Positions 8,775-16,453 of a stretch of DNA of 35,643 nt are shown in pieces. Numbering within the stretch: position 1 is the stretch's first letter; every line of letters starts with the position of its first letter. Source of the DNA: Mycobacterium ostraviense (lineage in GTDB: Bacteria; Actinomycetota; Actinomycetes; Mycobacteriales; Mycobacteriaceae); assembly GCF_002705925.1 (NCBI RefSeq), contig NZ_NKRE01000001.1, positions 1,953,067 to 1,988,709 on the forward strand, written 5' to 3'. Under the pieces are notes generated by a model. That model was not told the DNA's origin and did not search any database. It worked only from the letters and a program-made list of their open reading frames with translations. Position numbers and translations under genes: made by a program.

Positions 8775-9947
8775 ATGTTTACCCTCAACGACGACGAACG
8801 GGTGATCACCGAGACGGCGGCCGCATTCGCCGAAAAGCGCCTTGCCCCATACGCTCTGGAATGGGATGCCAGCAACCACTTCCCTGTCGACGTGCTGCGC
8901 GAGGCCGCCGAACTCGGGATGGCCGCAATCTACTGCCGCGACGACGTGGGCGGCAGCGGGCTGCGCCGGCTCGACGGGGTACGCATCTTCGAACAGTTGG
9001 CCATCGCCGACCCGGTCACCGCCGCGTTCCTGTCCATCCACAACATGTGCGCCTGGATGATCGACGGCTTCGGCACCGACGAACAACGCAAGGACTGGAT
9101 TCCGCGGCTGGCCACGATGGACGCCATCGCCAGCTACTGCCTGACCGAGCCCGGCGCCGGCTCCGATGCCAGCGCTTTGAGCACCCGCGCCGTCAAACAC
9201 GGTCCCGGAAAAAACGCAGACTATGTGCTCGACGGCGTGAAGCAATTCATTTCCGGCGCCGGAGCCTCGGATGTGTACGTGGTGATGGCCCGCACCGGCG
9301 CGGACGGCCCACGCGGCATATCGGCCTTTGTGATCGAAAAGGGCACTGCTGGAATGAGTTTCGGTGCGCTCGAAGAGAAGATGGGCTGGCATGCGCAACC
9401 GACAGCCCAGGTGATCCTCGACGGGGTCCGGGTACCCGCCGATGCCATGCTGGGTGGCGCCGACGGGGAAGGCGCCGGCTTCGGCATCGCGATGAACGGT
9501 CTCAACGGCGGCCGGCTGAACATCGCGGCGTGTTCGCTCGGCGGCGCGCAGGCCGCTTTCGACAAGGCGGGCGCCTATGTGCGCGAGCGACACGCGTTCG
9601 GCGCCAGCCTGCTGGACGAACCCACCGTCCGGTTTACCCTGGCCGACATGGCCACCGGGCTGGAAACGTCGCGAATGTTGTTGTGGCGAGCCGCGAGTGC
9701 ACTCGATGCCGACACCGCCGACAAGGTCGAGCTGTGCGCGATGGCCAAGCGCTATGTCACCGACACCTGCTTCGAGGTGGCCGACAAGGCGCTGCAACTC
9801 CACGGCGGGTACGGCTACCTGCGCGAGTATGGTCTGGAGAAGATCGTCCGCGACCTGCGGGTGCATCGAATTCTGGAAGGGACCAACGAAATCATGCGGG
9901 TGGTCATCGGCCGGGCCGAGGCCGCCCGGTTTCGCGCCACCGTTTAG
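8775..9947 (+). CDS. fadE9: Acyl-CoA dehydrogenase (isobutyryl-CoA dehydrogenase, FadE9)
   Basis: This FAD enzyme probably oxidises isobutyryl-CoA to methacrylyl-CoA in valine degradation. The 390-residue sequence has YCLTEPGAGSDAS, the flavin-contact region, and the C-terminal QLHGGYGYLREYGLEKIVRD with the catalytic base Glu368 in RILEGTNEIMR. Length and domain order are those of short-chain acyl-CoA dehydrogenases. It lies six bases after mmsA and 14 bases before mmsB. The isobutyryl-CoA specificity is inferred from the operon, since sequence alone does not separate it from other branched-chain acyl-CoA dehydrogenases. Confidence 0.93.
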   Translation: MFTLNDDERVITETAAAFAEKRLAPYALEWDASNHFPVDVLREAAELGMAAIYCRDDVGGSGLRRLDGVRIFEQLAIADPVTAAFLSIHNMCAWMIDGFGTDEQRKDWIPRLATMDAIASYCLTEPGAGSDASALSTRAVKHGPGKNADYVLDGVKQFISGAGASDVYVVMARTGADGPRGISAFVIEKGTAGMSFGALEEKMGWHAQPTAQVILDGVRVPADAMLGGADGEGAGFGIAMNGLNGGRLNIAACSLGGAQAAFDKAGAYVRERHAFGASLLDEPTVRFTLADMATGLETSRMLLWRAASALDADTADKVELCAMAKRYVTDTCFEVADKALQLHGGYGYLREYGLEKIVRDLRVHRILEGTNEIMRVVIGRAEAARFRATV

Positions 9948-9961
9948 GAAGGCTGCACCAC

Positions 9962-10849
9962 GTGACAGCGACGATCGCGTTCCTCGGGCTGGGGAATATG
10001 GGCGCGCCCATGTCGGCGAATCTGGTTGCCGCCGGCCACGTCGTGCGCGGCTATGACCCCGTGCCGGCAGCAGCGGCGGCCGCGGCCGCAACCGGCTGCA
10101 CGGTGTTCGACAGCGCAGCCGCCGCGGTGGCCGAGGCCGGCGTGGTCATCACCATGCTGCCCAACGGCGACGTGGTCAAGCGCTGCTACGCCGAGGTGCT
10201 GCCCGCCGCGCAACCTGGTGCCCTATTCATCGACAGCTCAACGATCTCGGTCGCCGACGCCCGCGAGGTGCATGCGCTGACGGAGTCGCACGGCCTGGCC
10301 CAACTCGACGCTCCGGTGTCCGGTGGTGTCAAGGGTGCCGCGGCCGGGACGCTGGCGTTCATGGTCGGCGGCGACGCGGACGTCTTGGAGCGGGCCCGTC
10401 CGGTGCTGGAACCCATGGCGGGCAAGATCATTCACTGCGGTGCGGCCGGGGCTGGCCAGGCCGCCAAGCTGTGCAACAACATGGTGCTGGCGGTGCAGCA
10501 GATCGCGATCGGCGAGGCGTTCGTGCTGGCCGAGAAGCTCGGGCTGTCGGCCCAGTCCCTGTTCGACGTCATCACCGGCGCGACCGGCAACTGCTGGGCG
10601 GTGCACACCAACTGCCCGGTGCCGGGCCCAGTGCCGACATCGCCGGCCAACAATGACTTCAAGCCGGGCTTCGCGACGGCGTTGATGAACAAGGATTTGG
10701 GCTTGGCGATGGACGCGGTGACCGCCACCGGATCCGCCGCGCCGCTGGGCCGCCACGCCGCCGAGATCTATGCCGAGTTCATCGCGTCCGACGTCTCCCA
10801 CGGCGCCTTGGACTTTAGCGCGGTGATCGAGATGCTGCGGGCCGGCTAG
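9962..10849 (+). CDS. mmsB: 3-hydroxyisobutyrate dehydrogenase
   Basis: MmsB oxidises 3-hydroxyisobutyrate to methylmalonate semialdehyde, the substrate of MmsA. The 295-residue protein begins with the Rossmann motif FLGLGNMGAPM, contains the substrate-binding DAPVSGGVKGAAAGTL, and has catalytic Lys169 in GAGQAAKLCNN. The C-terminal half has the all-helical fold with NKDLGLAMDA. The GTG at 9962 is chosen because it puts the Rossmann strand at residue 5 and has AGGAAGG at 9946-9952. It is the last gene of the operon; its stop is one base from the convergent gene that follows. Confidence 0.95.
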   Translation: MTATIAFLGLGNMGAPMSANLVAAGHVVRGYDPVPAAAAAAAATGCTVFDSAAAAVAEAGVVITMLPNGDVVKRCYAEVLPAAQPGALFIDSSTISVADAREVHALTESHGLAQLDAPVSGGVKGAAAGTLAFMVGGDADVLERARPVLEPMAGKIIHCGAAGAGQAAKLCNNMVLAVQQIAIGEAFVLAEKLGLSAQSLFDVITGATGNCWAVHTNCPVPGPVPTSPANNDFKPGFATALMNKDLGLAMDAVTATGSAAPLGRHAAEIYAEFIASDVSHGALDFSAVIEMLRAG

Positions 10850-10850
10850 C

Positions 10851-11399
10851 TCACCGGACGTTTCGGCCCAGGAACGCGGCCAGCTGATCCGCGGGCGCGC
10901 GCTCGGATGAGCACGGCTGCTCCTCGGCGAAAGGCTTGCCCGGCCCCCGAAACTGTGGGCCCACAAACCCGCGCACGGCACCGAGCTGCTCGGTCGCCAA
11001 CTCGGGGTCAAGCTCAGTGGATTGACCGGTAGCAGATGCGAGATCCCACGCATGGGTCAGCACATCGCTGGTACGCATCCCGATGAAAACTTGTCCGGGG
11101 ATCTCCCCGAACGGCAACTTGAAAGTGGTCGACATTCCGCTCGGCGCAGCGAAGATCTCCTGGGCGGCAGCGGCCGCAGTCCGATGGGCCGCCAGGATGT
11201 CGTCGGGCCGTGCGGGCGGCTCGACCGGGTGTTGCGCCCATTGCCCGACGTGCTCGTTGCCGCTGATGACATGCTCAATCAGATCCCGCACGGTCCACTC
11301 CGAGCAGGGCGTCGGAGCGCGGTACTGGTCGGCACTGACGTTGGCGAGGACGCCGGCGAACGCGTCCTGAGCGCGCTGGTGAGCAACTAATGGGTCCAC
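10851..11399 (-). CDS. TIGR03086-type (DinB/maleylpyruvate isomerase N-terminal fold) protein, Rv0738-like
   Basis: This 182-residue protein of unknown function belongs to the DinB-like four-helix superfamily that includes mycothiol-dependent maleylpyruvate isomerase. Typical features are the N-terminal helix, the STPCSEWTVRDLIEH-like segment (here TPCSEWTVRDLIEH, residues about 31-44) and a second metal-ligand region SDVLTHAWDLASATG. The histidines in these segments are the likely metal ligands. The GTG at 11399 gives the same 182-residue length I recall for Rv0738; upstream in-frame codons look noncoding. It lies 31 bases after the MarR gene on the same strand, probably in the same transcript, as in M. 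tuberculosis. Confidence 0.85.
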   Translation of the reverse strand: MDPLVAHQRAQDAFAGVLANVSADQYRAPTPCSEWTVRDLIEHVISGNEHVGQWAQHPVEPPARPDDILAAHRTAAAAAQEIFAAPSGMSTTFKLPFGEIPGQVFIGMRTSDVLTHAWDLASATGQSTELDPELATEQLGAVRGFVGPQFRGPGKPFAEEQPCSSERAPADQLAAFLGRNVR

Positions 11400-11430
11400 T
11401 GGCCTGCCTTTCTCTCGTTTCCAAACGGTG

Positions 11431-11994
11431 TCAGACGCTGAAGTCTCCGGCGTTGCGCCGCAACGTTTCGATGGCGGACACCAGCGCCTCCGACTCGCCG
11501 GCATCCATTCCGATGTCGGCGAAAACCTGCTCGTTGAGGGTCAAGGTGGCGTCCTCCACGGTGGCCCGCCCCAAGTCGGTGATCTGCACCAACGTGGTCC
11601 GCCCGTCGGTAGGGTGCGGTACCCGGTGCACCAGCCCGTCGGCCTCCAGCCGACGAATCGCGTGCGTGACGCTGGTGACATGAACCTGAAGGCGGTCGGA
11701 GGCCTTGGTGATCGGCAACGCTCCGGTACGGCTGAACGCCAATAACCGCAGCAACTCGAAACGCGAGAAACTCAGATCGTAGGGGCGCAGGGCAGTCTCG
11801 ACTCGGGCCAGCAGGATCTGGTGGGCACGCATCACCGACGTCACCGCGACCATGCCCGGCGCCACCTCACTCCACCCGGCTTTCTCCCAGTTGGCCCGGG
11901 CCACGGCGATCGGGTCGGGTCGGTCCGGTCGTGATGCGGCCACGCCCTTTCTTACCGCACCGGCGGGGTCATCGGGTCGACACGCGAGATTCAC
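11431..11994 (-). CDS. MarR-family transcriptional regulator, Rv0737-like
   Basis: This is a 187-residue winged-helix repressor-type protein. The recognition region is LPITKASDRLQVHVTSVTHAIRRLEADGLVHR, shown by its start LPITKASDRL and end EADGLVHR, followed by the wing PHPTDGRTTLVQIT. The GTG at 11994 overlaps the aminotransferase stop as GTGA, which argues for translational coupling; later in-frame GTG codons near residues 18-20 could be alternative starts. In M. tuberculosis the orthologous gene follows rslA directly, whereas here four extra genes intervene. It may regulate the cassette it is now coupled to, though its target is unknown. Confidence 0.88.
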   Translation of the reverse strand: MNLACRPDDPAGAVRKGVAASRPDRPDPIAVARANWEKAGWSEVAPGMVAVTSVMRAHQILLARVETALRPYDLSFSRFELLRLLAFSRTGALPITKASDRLQVHVTSVTHAIRRLEADGLVHRVPHPTDGRTTLVQITDLGRATVEDATLTLNEQVFADIGMDAGESEALVSAIETLRRNAGDFSV

Positions 11995-12998
11995 GCCGCA
12001 GATTTTCCCACCGCGGACAACACCGCCAGAGTTGACGCACGGCTGCCCACGGTTATCCGCGCGCCGCCGTCCGGGTACAACCGCACCCGCAGGCCCGCCC
12101 GGACGAAAACGTCATGCCACAACCGACCCCTCGACGGCAGGTACATGAAGTTCGCGTGCGCATCGGTGGTGGCTATCCCCATGGCGCTCAATTGCCGCCG
12201 CAGGTAACGCCGTTCGGCCGTAATCAGCCGAACCCGGTGCAGCAACTGGTCTTCGGCTTCATAGGAGGCCGCGACCGCAAGCAAGCCGGTGCCGGCTATG
12301 CCGAACGGAAGCTGCTGGGCCCACAACGCTGCGGCCAGTTCCGCTGCGGCCAGGCCGTAACCGATCCGCAACCCGGCCAGCCCGTAGGCCTTGGAAAAGG
12401 TCCGCACCACCAGCACGTTGGGGAAACGAGCAAGCAACGCCGAAACGTCGAATCGATGCTCGGGCGCGGCGAATTCGACGTACGCCTCGTCGAGCAGCAC
12501 CACGGTGTCAGGCGGCACCCGGCTCAGGAACCGCACCACCGCCGGCACCGGCTCCAGCGTGCCGGTCGGATTGTGCGGCCGGCACAACACCACCACTTGG
12601 GCGTGCGCAGCGGCGTCGGCCAGCACCCCCAGATCGTGATGACCGTAGTCGTCGAGGGGGACGGTCACCACCGTCAATCCCGCCAACTGCGCGACGATCG
12701 GATATCCGTCGAAGGTCGGCGCGGCAGTCACGATCGCGTCCCCGGGAACTGTCACCGCCCGCAGGGCCTGCATCACCACGCCGGTGGCACCCGCTCCCAG
12801 CACCACCCGGTCGGCGGGCATGCCGATATGGCCGGCAATCAAGTCGCGCAGGCGTTCCGGCTGAAACTCCGGATACCGGTTCACCGCGTCGATCGAGCGG
12901 ATCAGCGCCGAGCGGACCGCGGGCAGCGGTGGGAACGGGTTCTCGTTGAGCGACAACGCACCAGGGTCGATCGCGTTCGGGCTGGTGACGGTGGGCAT
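11991..12998 (-). CDS. Histidinol-phosphate-aminotransferase-like PLP enzyme
   Basis: This is a fold-type I class I/II aminotransferase of 335 residues, close to HisC/CobD-like enzymes. The PLP lysine is about K203 in RTFSKAYGLAGLRIGYG. Other conserved elements are the N-terminal LNENPFPP, the cofactor loop LGAGATGVVMQALRA, CRPHNPTG and LLDEAYVEF. The amino acceptor is not deducible. It is unlikely to be the main histidine-pathway HisC, because it sits in a biosynthetic cassette rather than a his operon. Its ATG overlaps the stop of the KAS III-like gene by one base (TGATG) and its stop overlaps the MarR start, so all are translated as one unit. Confidence 0.88.
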   Translation of the reverse strand: MPTVTSPNAIDPGALSLNENPFPPLPAVRSALIRSIDAVNRYPEFQPERLRDLIAGHIGMPADRVVLGAGATGVVMQALRAVTVPGDAIVTAAPTFDGYPIVAQLAGLTVVTVPLDDYGHHDLGVLADAAAHAQVVVLCRPHNPTGTLEPVPAVVRFLSRVPPDTVVLLDEAYVEFAAPEHRFDVSALLARFPNVLVVRTFSKAYGLAGLRIGYGLAAAELAAALWAQQLPFGIAGTGLLAVAASYEAEDQLLHRVRLITAERRYLRRQLSAMGIATTDAHANFMYLPSRGRLWHDVFVRAGLRVRLYPDGGARITVGSRASTLAVLSAVGKSAA

Positions 12999-14017
12999 CA
13001 GGGCCGCCCGCCCCAGCGCACCGCCGCAGCCCCGGCGAAATCGCCGGCGTGCGCGAACCCTGCCATCATGACCGTGTCGCCGGTCGCCACCCGCCCGGTC
13101 GAGATGGCCCGATCCAGGTTGACCGGAATCCCCGCGCCGAACAGGTTTCCGCACGCATCGAAGGTGTCCAGGTGCCGTTCGGCGGGCAGTTCCAGTGCCT
13201 CTCGCCAGTTGCGCAGAAACACCCTGTTGGGCTGGTTGGTGACCAGCAGGTCAATGTCTTTGGACGGCAAGTCAATCCGATCGCAGACTGCCAGCGCCAC
13301 TTCCGGGACCTGCCGGTTGCCGCGGGCCAGCACCTTGGTGATCCTGCTTTCGGTGAATCCGATGCAGAGCTCGCCGGTTCCGGGCTGCCACCACTTGCGC
13401 GGCGGGTCGGGGGCAAGCGTCATCTCGCCGGCGTATTCGCCGTAGGTGCGGCATTCGATGCCGAGAATCGGCGACCGGTCGGACAGCGTGACCAAGCCCA
13501 CCGCGGCCCCGTCGCCCGGCACCGCCGCCTGCGCCTTCCTACGGACTCCGGGTTGATCGAACACCTGGCCGGCCGAATTTTGCGCGATCGCGATCAACGC
13601 CGTGCGTCCCGCGCCCGAGGCCAGCAGTTGGCGAGCCACGTTGAGCGCCAACACAAAGACCGCGCACCCGCCGTTGTGCAAGTCCAACACCCATGAGGGC
13701 CGCATGCCCAGGCGATGGGCGATCCCGCCGCCGGCCCCGTAGAACGGCACGTCTGGGGCCTGAGTATGGGTGATCAGCACGTCGACCGTCTCGATCACCT
13801 CCTCGCCGTGGCGTTCGATCAACCCTCGCGCCGCACGCTCGACCATGTCGACGGCGGTCTCGTCCGGCGCGACGTAATGGCGGGACGCCGGCGCCCGGAA
13901 CATCAGGCTGTCACGCAGGTCGTCGGACTCGGCGAATTGCGCGTAGTAATCCGCGCCGATCGGCTCGCCGGGCAGATAGCTGGAAACGTCGAGGAGACTG
14001 ACGGGTTGGCTCACCAT
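12998..14017 (-). CDS. KAS III-like (3-oxoacyl-ACP synthase III family) condensing enzyme
   Basis: This is a 339-residue thiolase-fold protein of the FabH family. The nucleophile is Cys118 in LHNGGCAVFVLAL. The C-terminal catalytic Asn is present at about residue 291 (ACGNLFGAGIP). The catalytic His, normally in an HQANxR motif, is replaced by Asn261 in VTNQPNRVF. FabH enzymes use His and Asn for malonyl decarboxylation, so this protein may do non-decarboxylative acyl transfer or condensation. The first residues (SYLPGEPIG) are typical of secondary-metabolism FabH homologs. The ATG at 14017 follows GAGGTGAG. It lies five bases after the SRPBCC gene and overlaps the aminotransferase start. Confidence 0.87.
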   Translation of the reverse strand: MVSQPVSLLDVSSYLPGEPIGADYYAQFAESDDLRDSLMFRAPASRHYVAPDETAVDMVERAARGLIERHGEEVIETVDVLITHTQAPDVPFYGAGGGIAHRLGMRPSWVLDLHNGGCAVFVLALNVARQLLASGAGRTALIAIAQNSAGQVFDQPGVRRKAQAAVPGDGAAVGLVTLSDRSPILGIECRTYGEYAGEMTLAPDPPRKWWQPGTGELCIGFTESRITKVLARGNRQVPEVALAVCDRIDLPSKDIDLLVTNQPNRVFLRNWREALELPAERHLDTFDACGNLFGAGIPVNLDRAISTGRVATGDTVMMAGFAHAGDFAGAAAVRWGGRP

Positions 14018-14022
14018 GCATC

Positions 14023-14700
14023 TCACCTCATCCAGACGGGTACGACGGGTAGGCCATTGCGGTGCCGGTATTCCGCGATGGCCTTGAGGTTTTTCAGTTC
14101 CAGCAGATGGCCCGCACCGAACATGTCCCAGAAATCTCCTACCCAGACCGAGCGGTCGGCCGGCGCGGTCTCCGGGTAGGGGTTGTGATCGTAGAACGGG
14201 TGGTGGCAATTCGTCCATAGCACAACCGAACCCGGTCTGTCCAGCACCACCTGCGCGTCGACGACGCGCATCAGGTAGACCATCCACAGATGCTTGCCCT
14301 GATCCCAGGCGCAGTGGTAATCCACCGTCCGGGCCTGCTCGTTGGCGATGGTGCGGGTGTAAATCCTGGTCTGCGATCCGAGCTGGTCGTAGGCCAGCCA
14401 CAGGCCCGGTTCGTCGGTCGGTGTGAAGCCGCGCAGGCTGTACGTCCACTCCTCGAGGCTGCGGGTGTCGGCCATATAGGCGAACAGCTCGTCCGGGGGA
14501 CAATTGATGAAATCGTTGACGGTGCAGTACTCCCCGAAAACCTGATCATGCGGATACACCGATCGCATCATCTCCATGATGATCGGGGTGGCCTTCTCCC
14601 GAGGGCTGGTTTCGATACGGATCAGCCCGTCGATGGGTGCCACGGCGCCGGTACGGGCGTGGGTGTGGGCCAAGATATCGTCAAGCGCTGGCAGCGACAT
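14023..14700 (-). CDS. SRPBCC-fold (START/cyclase-like) protein
   Basis: This 225-residue protein has a helix-grip SRPBCC fold. The recognisable start of the domain is VNDFINCPPDELFAYMADTRSLEEWTYSLRGF (from VNDFI to LRGF), followed by alternating strands and a C-terminal helix LLELKNLKAIAEYRHRNG. SRPBCC proteins bind hydrophobic ligands and include polyketide cyclases and aromatases. No catalytic residue can be assigned. The ATG at 14700 has AAGGAG ten bases upstream inside the TPP enzyme gene, whose 3' end it overlaps by 20 bases. Coupled position suggests a role in binding or cyclising an intermediate made by the neighbouring enzymes. Confidence 0.8.
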   Translation of the reverse strand: MSLPALDDILAHTHARTGAVAPIDGLIRIETSPREKATPIIMEMMRSVYPHDQVFGEYCTVNDFINCPPDELFAYMADTRSLEEWTYSLRGFTPTDEPGLWLAYDQLGSQTRIYTRTIANEQARTVDYHCAWDQGKHLWMVYLMRVVDAQVVLDRPGSVVLWTNCHHPFYDHNPYPETAPADRSVWVGDFWDMFGAGHLLELKNLKAIAEYRHRNGLPVVPVWMR

Positions 14701-16402
14701 CGGTACGGTTCTCCTTCGCGGTGGTTCCAATGAGAAACGGTGCAAACGGCGGAATTTCGTCGGCAGCGCATTCGACACTGACCACTGCCGGCCCGTCGGC
14801 ATCCAATGCGGTACGCAATGCGGTGGCTAACCGGCCGACGTCGGTGACGTCGACAGACGTCAGGCCCGGAAACATCGCCGCCAGGCCAGATCCCAGCCGG
14901 CTGTGGCGAAATCTGTTGTAGCTGTGGCGATCTCCATAGAACAGCTGCTCGCGGGTCACACACATGGCATGGGCATTGTTGTTGAACAAGACGAACGTCA
15001 TCGGAAGCCGGTACTGAACGGCGGTATGCACCTCCATGCCGTGCATGAAAAACGCTCCGTCCCCGGCGATCACCACGGTGCGTCCGGCGGGCCGTCCAGT
15101 GTTGGCGCGCCCCAAGGCCATTCCGATGCCGGCCCCGAAACTGTAGCCCATGCCGCCCATGCCGAGCGCGACAGCGAACCTGCCGCCGCGGCGGGCCGAC
15201 AGGTAGTGGATCGCGGCCGCGCCGGTGTTGCCGGCGTCGACCACGATGTCGGTGCCGTCGGGCAGCTCATCGTTGAGCACGGCCATGGCATCGCGGTACC
15301 GCACGCCCGCCCCCGTCCAGGACGGCGGCCGCAGCTCGGCGCGCCGCACCAGGTCAGGCACCCGCAGCCCGGTGGGCCGCCCGGATCCCGAGAGCGCCTG
15401 GGTGAGGATGCGAAGTGAGCCGCGCAGGTCGTCGGTGTGCACATGGGTGCACGGAAGGTAGGGCGGCGCTGAACCGATCGACACCGTTCGCACCGCGGCC
15501 AGTGCGTCTTCCAGGCCGGCGCGGGCGGTCACGGGCAATCGGGTGCCGACGACGAGGCACACCGCGCTGCCGGCCACCGCTTCGGCCACGTTCGGGTGCC
15601 CCATGACTCCGGTCACCCCCAGTGCCGACGACGATCCGAGGCCCGGTGTCCCGGCGACATCCTTGGCCTCCGGCACGGTCGCCACCCGGGCCCGCAACGC
15701 TGCTCGCAGCTGTTCGAGCTCCATTCGGGCGTTGTCGCGCGCGACCTGCGCGCCCACGATGATCGTGACCGGGCCGTTCGCGCGGCGCAGTAGCTGAGCT
15801 ATGGGATACGGGTTGCCGATGGGCCGCACGTCCCCCGGCGGCCGGCTGTGCTCTTCGATCGCCACGTATCCTTGCTGAATGTCTTTGGGCAGCAACAACA
15901 CTGCCGGACCGCCGGTGCGCGCCGCGGCGATGGCACGCGGCAAGGCCGAGGCGATGTCCGCCGGCGCGAGCACCCGTTGGCACGATAGCGACACCGCCGA
16001 GAACACCGCTTGGGCATCCAGCGATCCGTTGCGCCCGCTGGTGTCCTGAAAGGCGCCCCGGCCGTCCAGGGCGGTGGCGGATTGGCCGACCAGTGCGAGC
16101 ACCGGAACCCGGCTGGCCAGCGCCTCCCCCAATCCCGCGACGAGATTGAGTGCGCCGCCGCCGGAAGTCGTTGCCACCACTCCTAACCCAGATCCCAGCC
16201 CGGCTCCGCTGCGGCTGTAGCCGTCAGCCATTGCGGCGGCGGAGAATTCGTGCTTGGCCAGGACGGCGCACAGCGACGGGTGGAAATGGGCGGCGTCGTA
16301 GAGATCCTCGATGTTGGCTCCGTCCACGCCGAAGACGTGGTCTACTCCGATCGCCGCGAGGTGGTCCACGATGTGGTCGACCACCCGGTGCTGCCTGGGC
16401 AT
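14681..16402 (-). CDS. Thiamine-pyrophosphate-dependent enzyme (acetolactate-synthase-like)
   Basis: This 573-residue protein has the three-domain layout of the POX/ALS family. The PYR domain carries the catalytic Glu52 in LAKHEFSAAAMADGYSR, the middle domain spans about 190-340, and the PP domain has the TPP signature GDGAFFMHG (447) through NNNAH (474). Such enzymes decarboxylate 2-oxo acids or join two carbonyl compounds to an acyloin. It is not obviously IlvB: there is no adjacent IlvN subunit and the context is a different cassette. It is the first of five tightly coupled leftward genes. The start has no ribosome-binding site and a SigL-like -10 ends six bases upstream, consistent with a leaderless message. 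Confidence 0.88.
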   Translation of the reverse strand: MPRQHRVVDHIVDHLAAIGVDHVFGVDGANIEDLYDAAHFHPSLCAVLAKHEFSAAAMADGYSRSGAGLGSGLGVVATTSGGGALNLVAGLGEALASRVPVLALVGQSATALDGRGAFQDTSGRNGSLDAQAVFSAVSLSCQRVLAPADIASALPRAIAAARTGGPAVLLLPKDIQQGYVAIEEHSRPPGDVRPIGNPYPIAQLLRRANGPVTIIVGAQVARDNARMELEQLRAALRARVATVPEAKDVAGTPGLGSSSALGVTGVMGHPNVAEAVAGSAVCLVVGTRLPVTARAGLEDALAAVRTVSIGSAPPYLPCTHVHTDDLRGSLRILTQALSGSGRPTGLRVPDLVRRAELRPPSWTGAGVRYRDAMAVLNDELPDGTDIVVDAGNTGAAAIHYLSARRGGRFAVALGMGGMGYSFGAGIGMALGRANTGRPAGRTVVIAGDGAFFMHGMEVHTAVQYRLPMTFVLFNNNAHAMCVTREQLFYGDRHSYNRFRHSRLGSGLAAMFPGLTSVDVTDVGRLATALRTALDADGPAVVSVECAADEIPPFAPFLIGTTAKENRTDVAASA

Positions 16403-16408
16403 GTTGGT

Positions 16409-16436
16409 AACACGACCCGCGGCGAATTTCAGTTCA
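16409..16436 (-). promoter_or_regulatory. Candidate SigL promoter of the TPP/KAS III cassette (leaderless)
   Basis: On the minus strand TGAACT (16431-16436) and CGTGTT (16409-16414) are separated by exactly 16 bases. Each hexamer differs at one base from the TGAACC/CGTGTC pair upstream of sigL. The -10 ends six bases before the ATG at 16402, so the message would begin at or near the start codon. The motif is wholly inside the 51-bp gap after rslA. Confidence 0.7.
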
Positions 16437-16443
16437 CCGCGGG
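16416..16443. repeat. Inverted repeat over the cassette promoter
   Basis: CCCGCGG (16416-16422) and CCGCGGG (16437-16443) are perfect inverted copies separated by 14 bases. They bracket the -35 hexamer of the candidate SigL promoter. This could be an operator, or a weak stem-loop terminating rslA transcripts; there is no T-run. Confidence 0.45.
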
Positions 16444-16453
16444 CCGGGCGAAT

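Noticed and set aside
8438..9961. Long open plus-strand frame leading into mmsB
   Set aside because: It overlaps mmsA and fadE9 in another frame, has Arg-rich low-quality translation, and only becomes protein-like at the mmsB GTG at 9962.
8472..10091. 539-codon minus-strand open frame
   Set aside because: It is antisense to mmsA and fadE9; long open antisense frames are expected at this GC content and no domain is recognisable.
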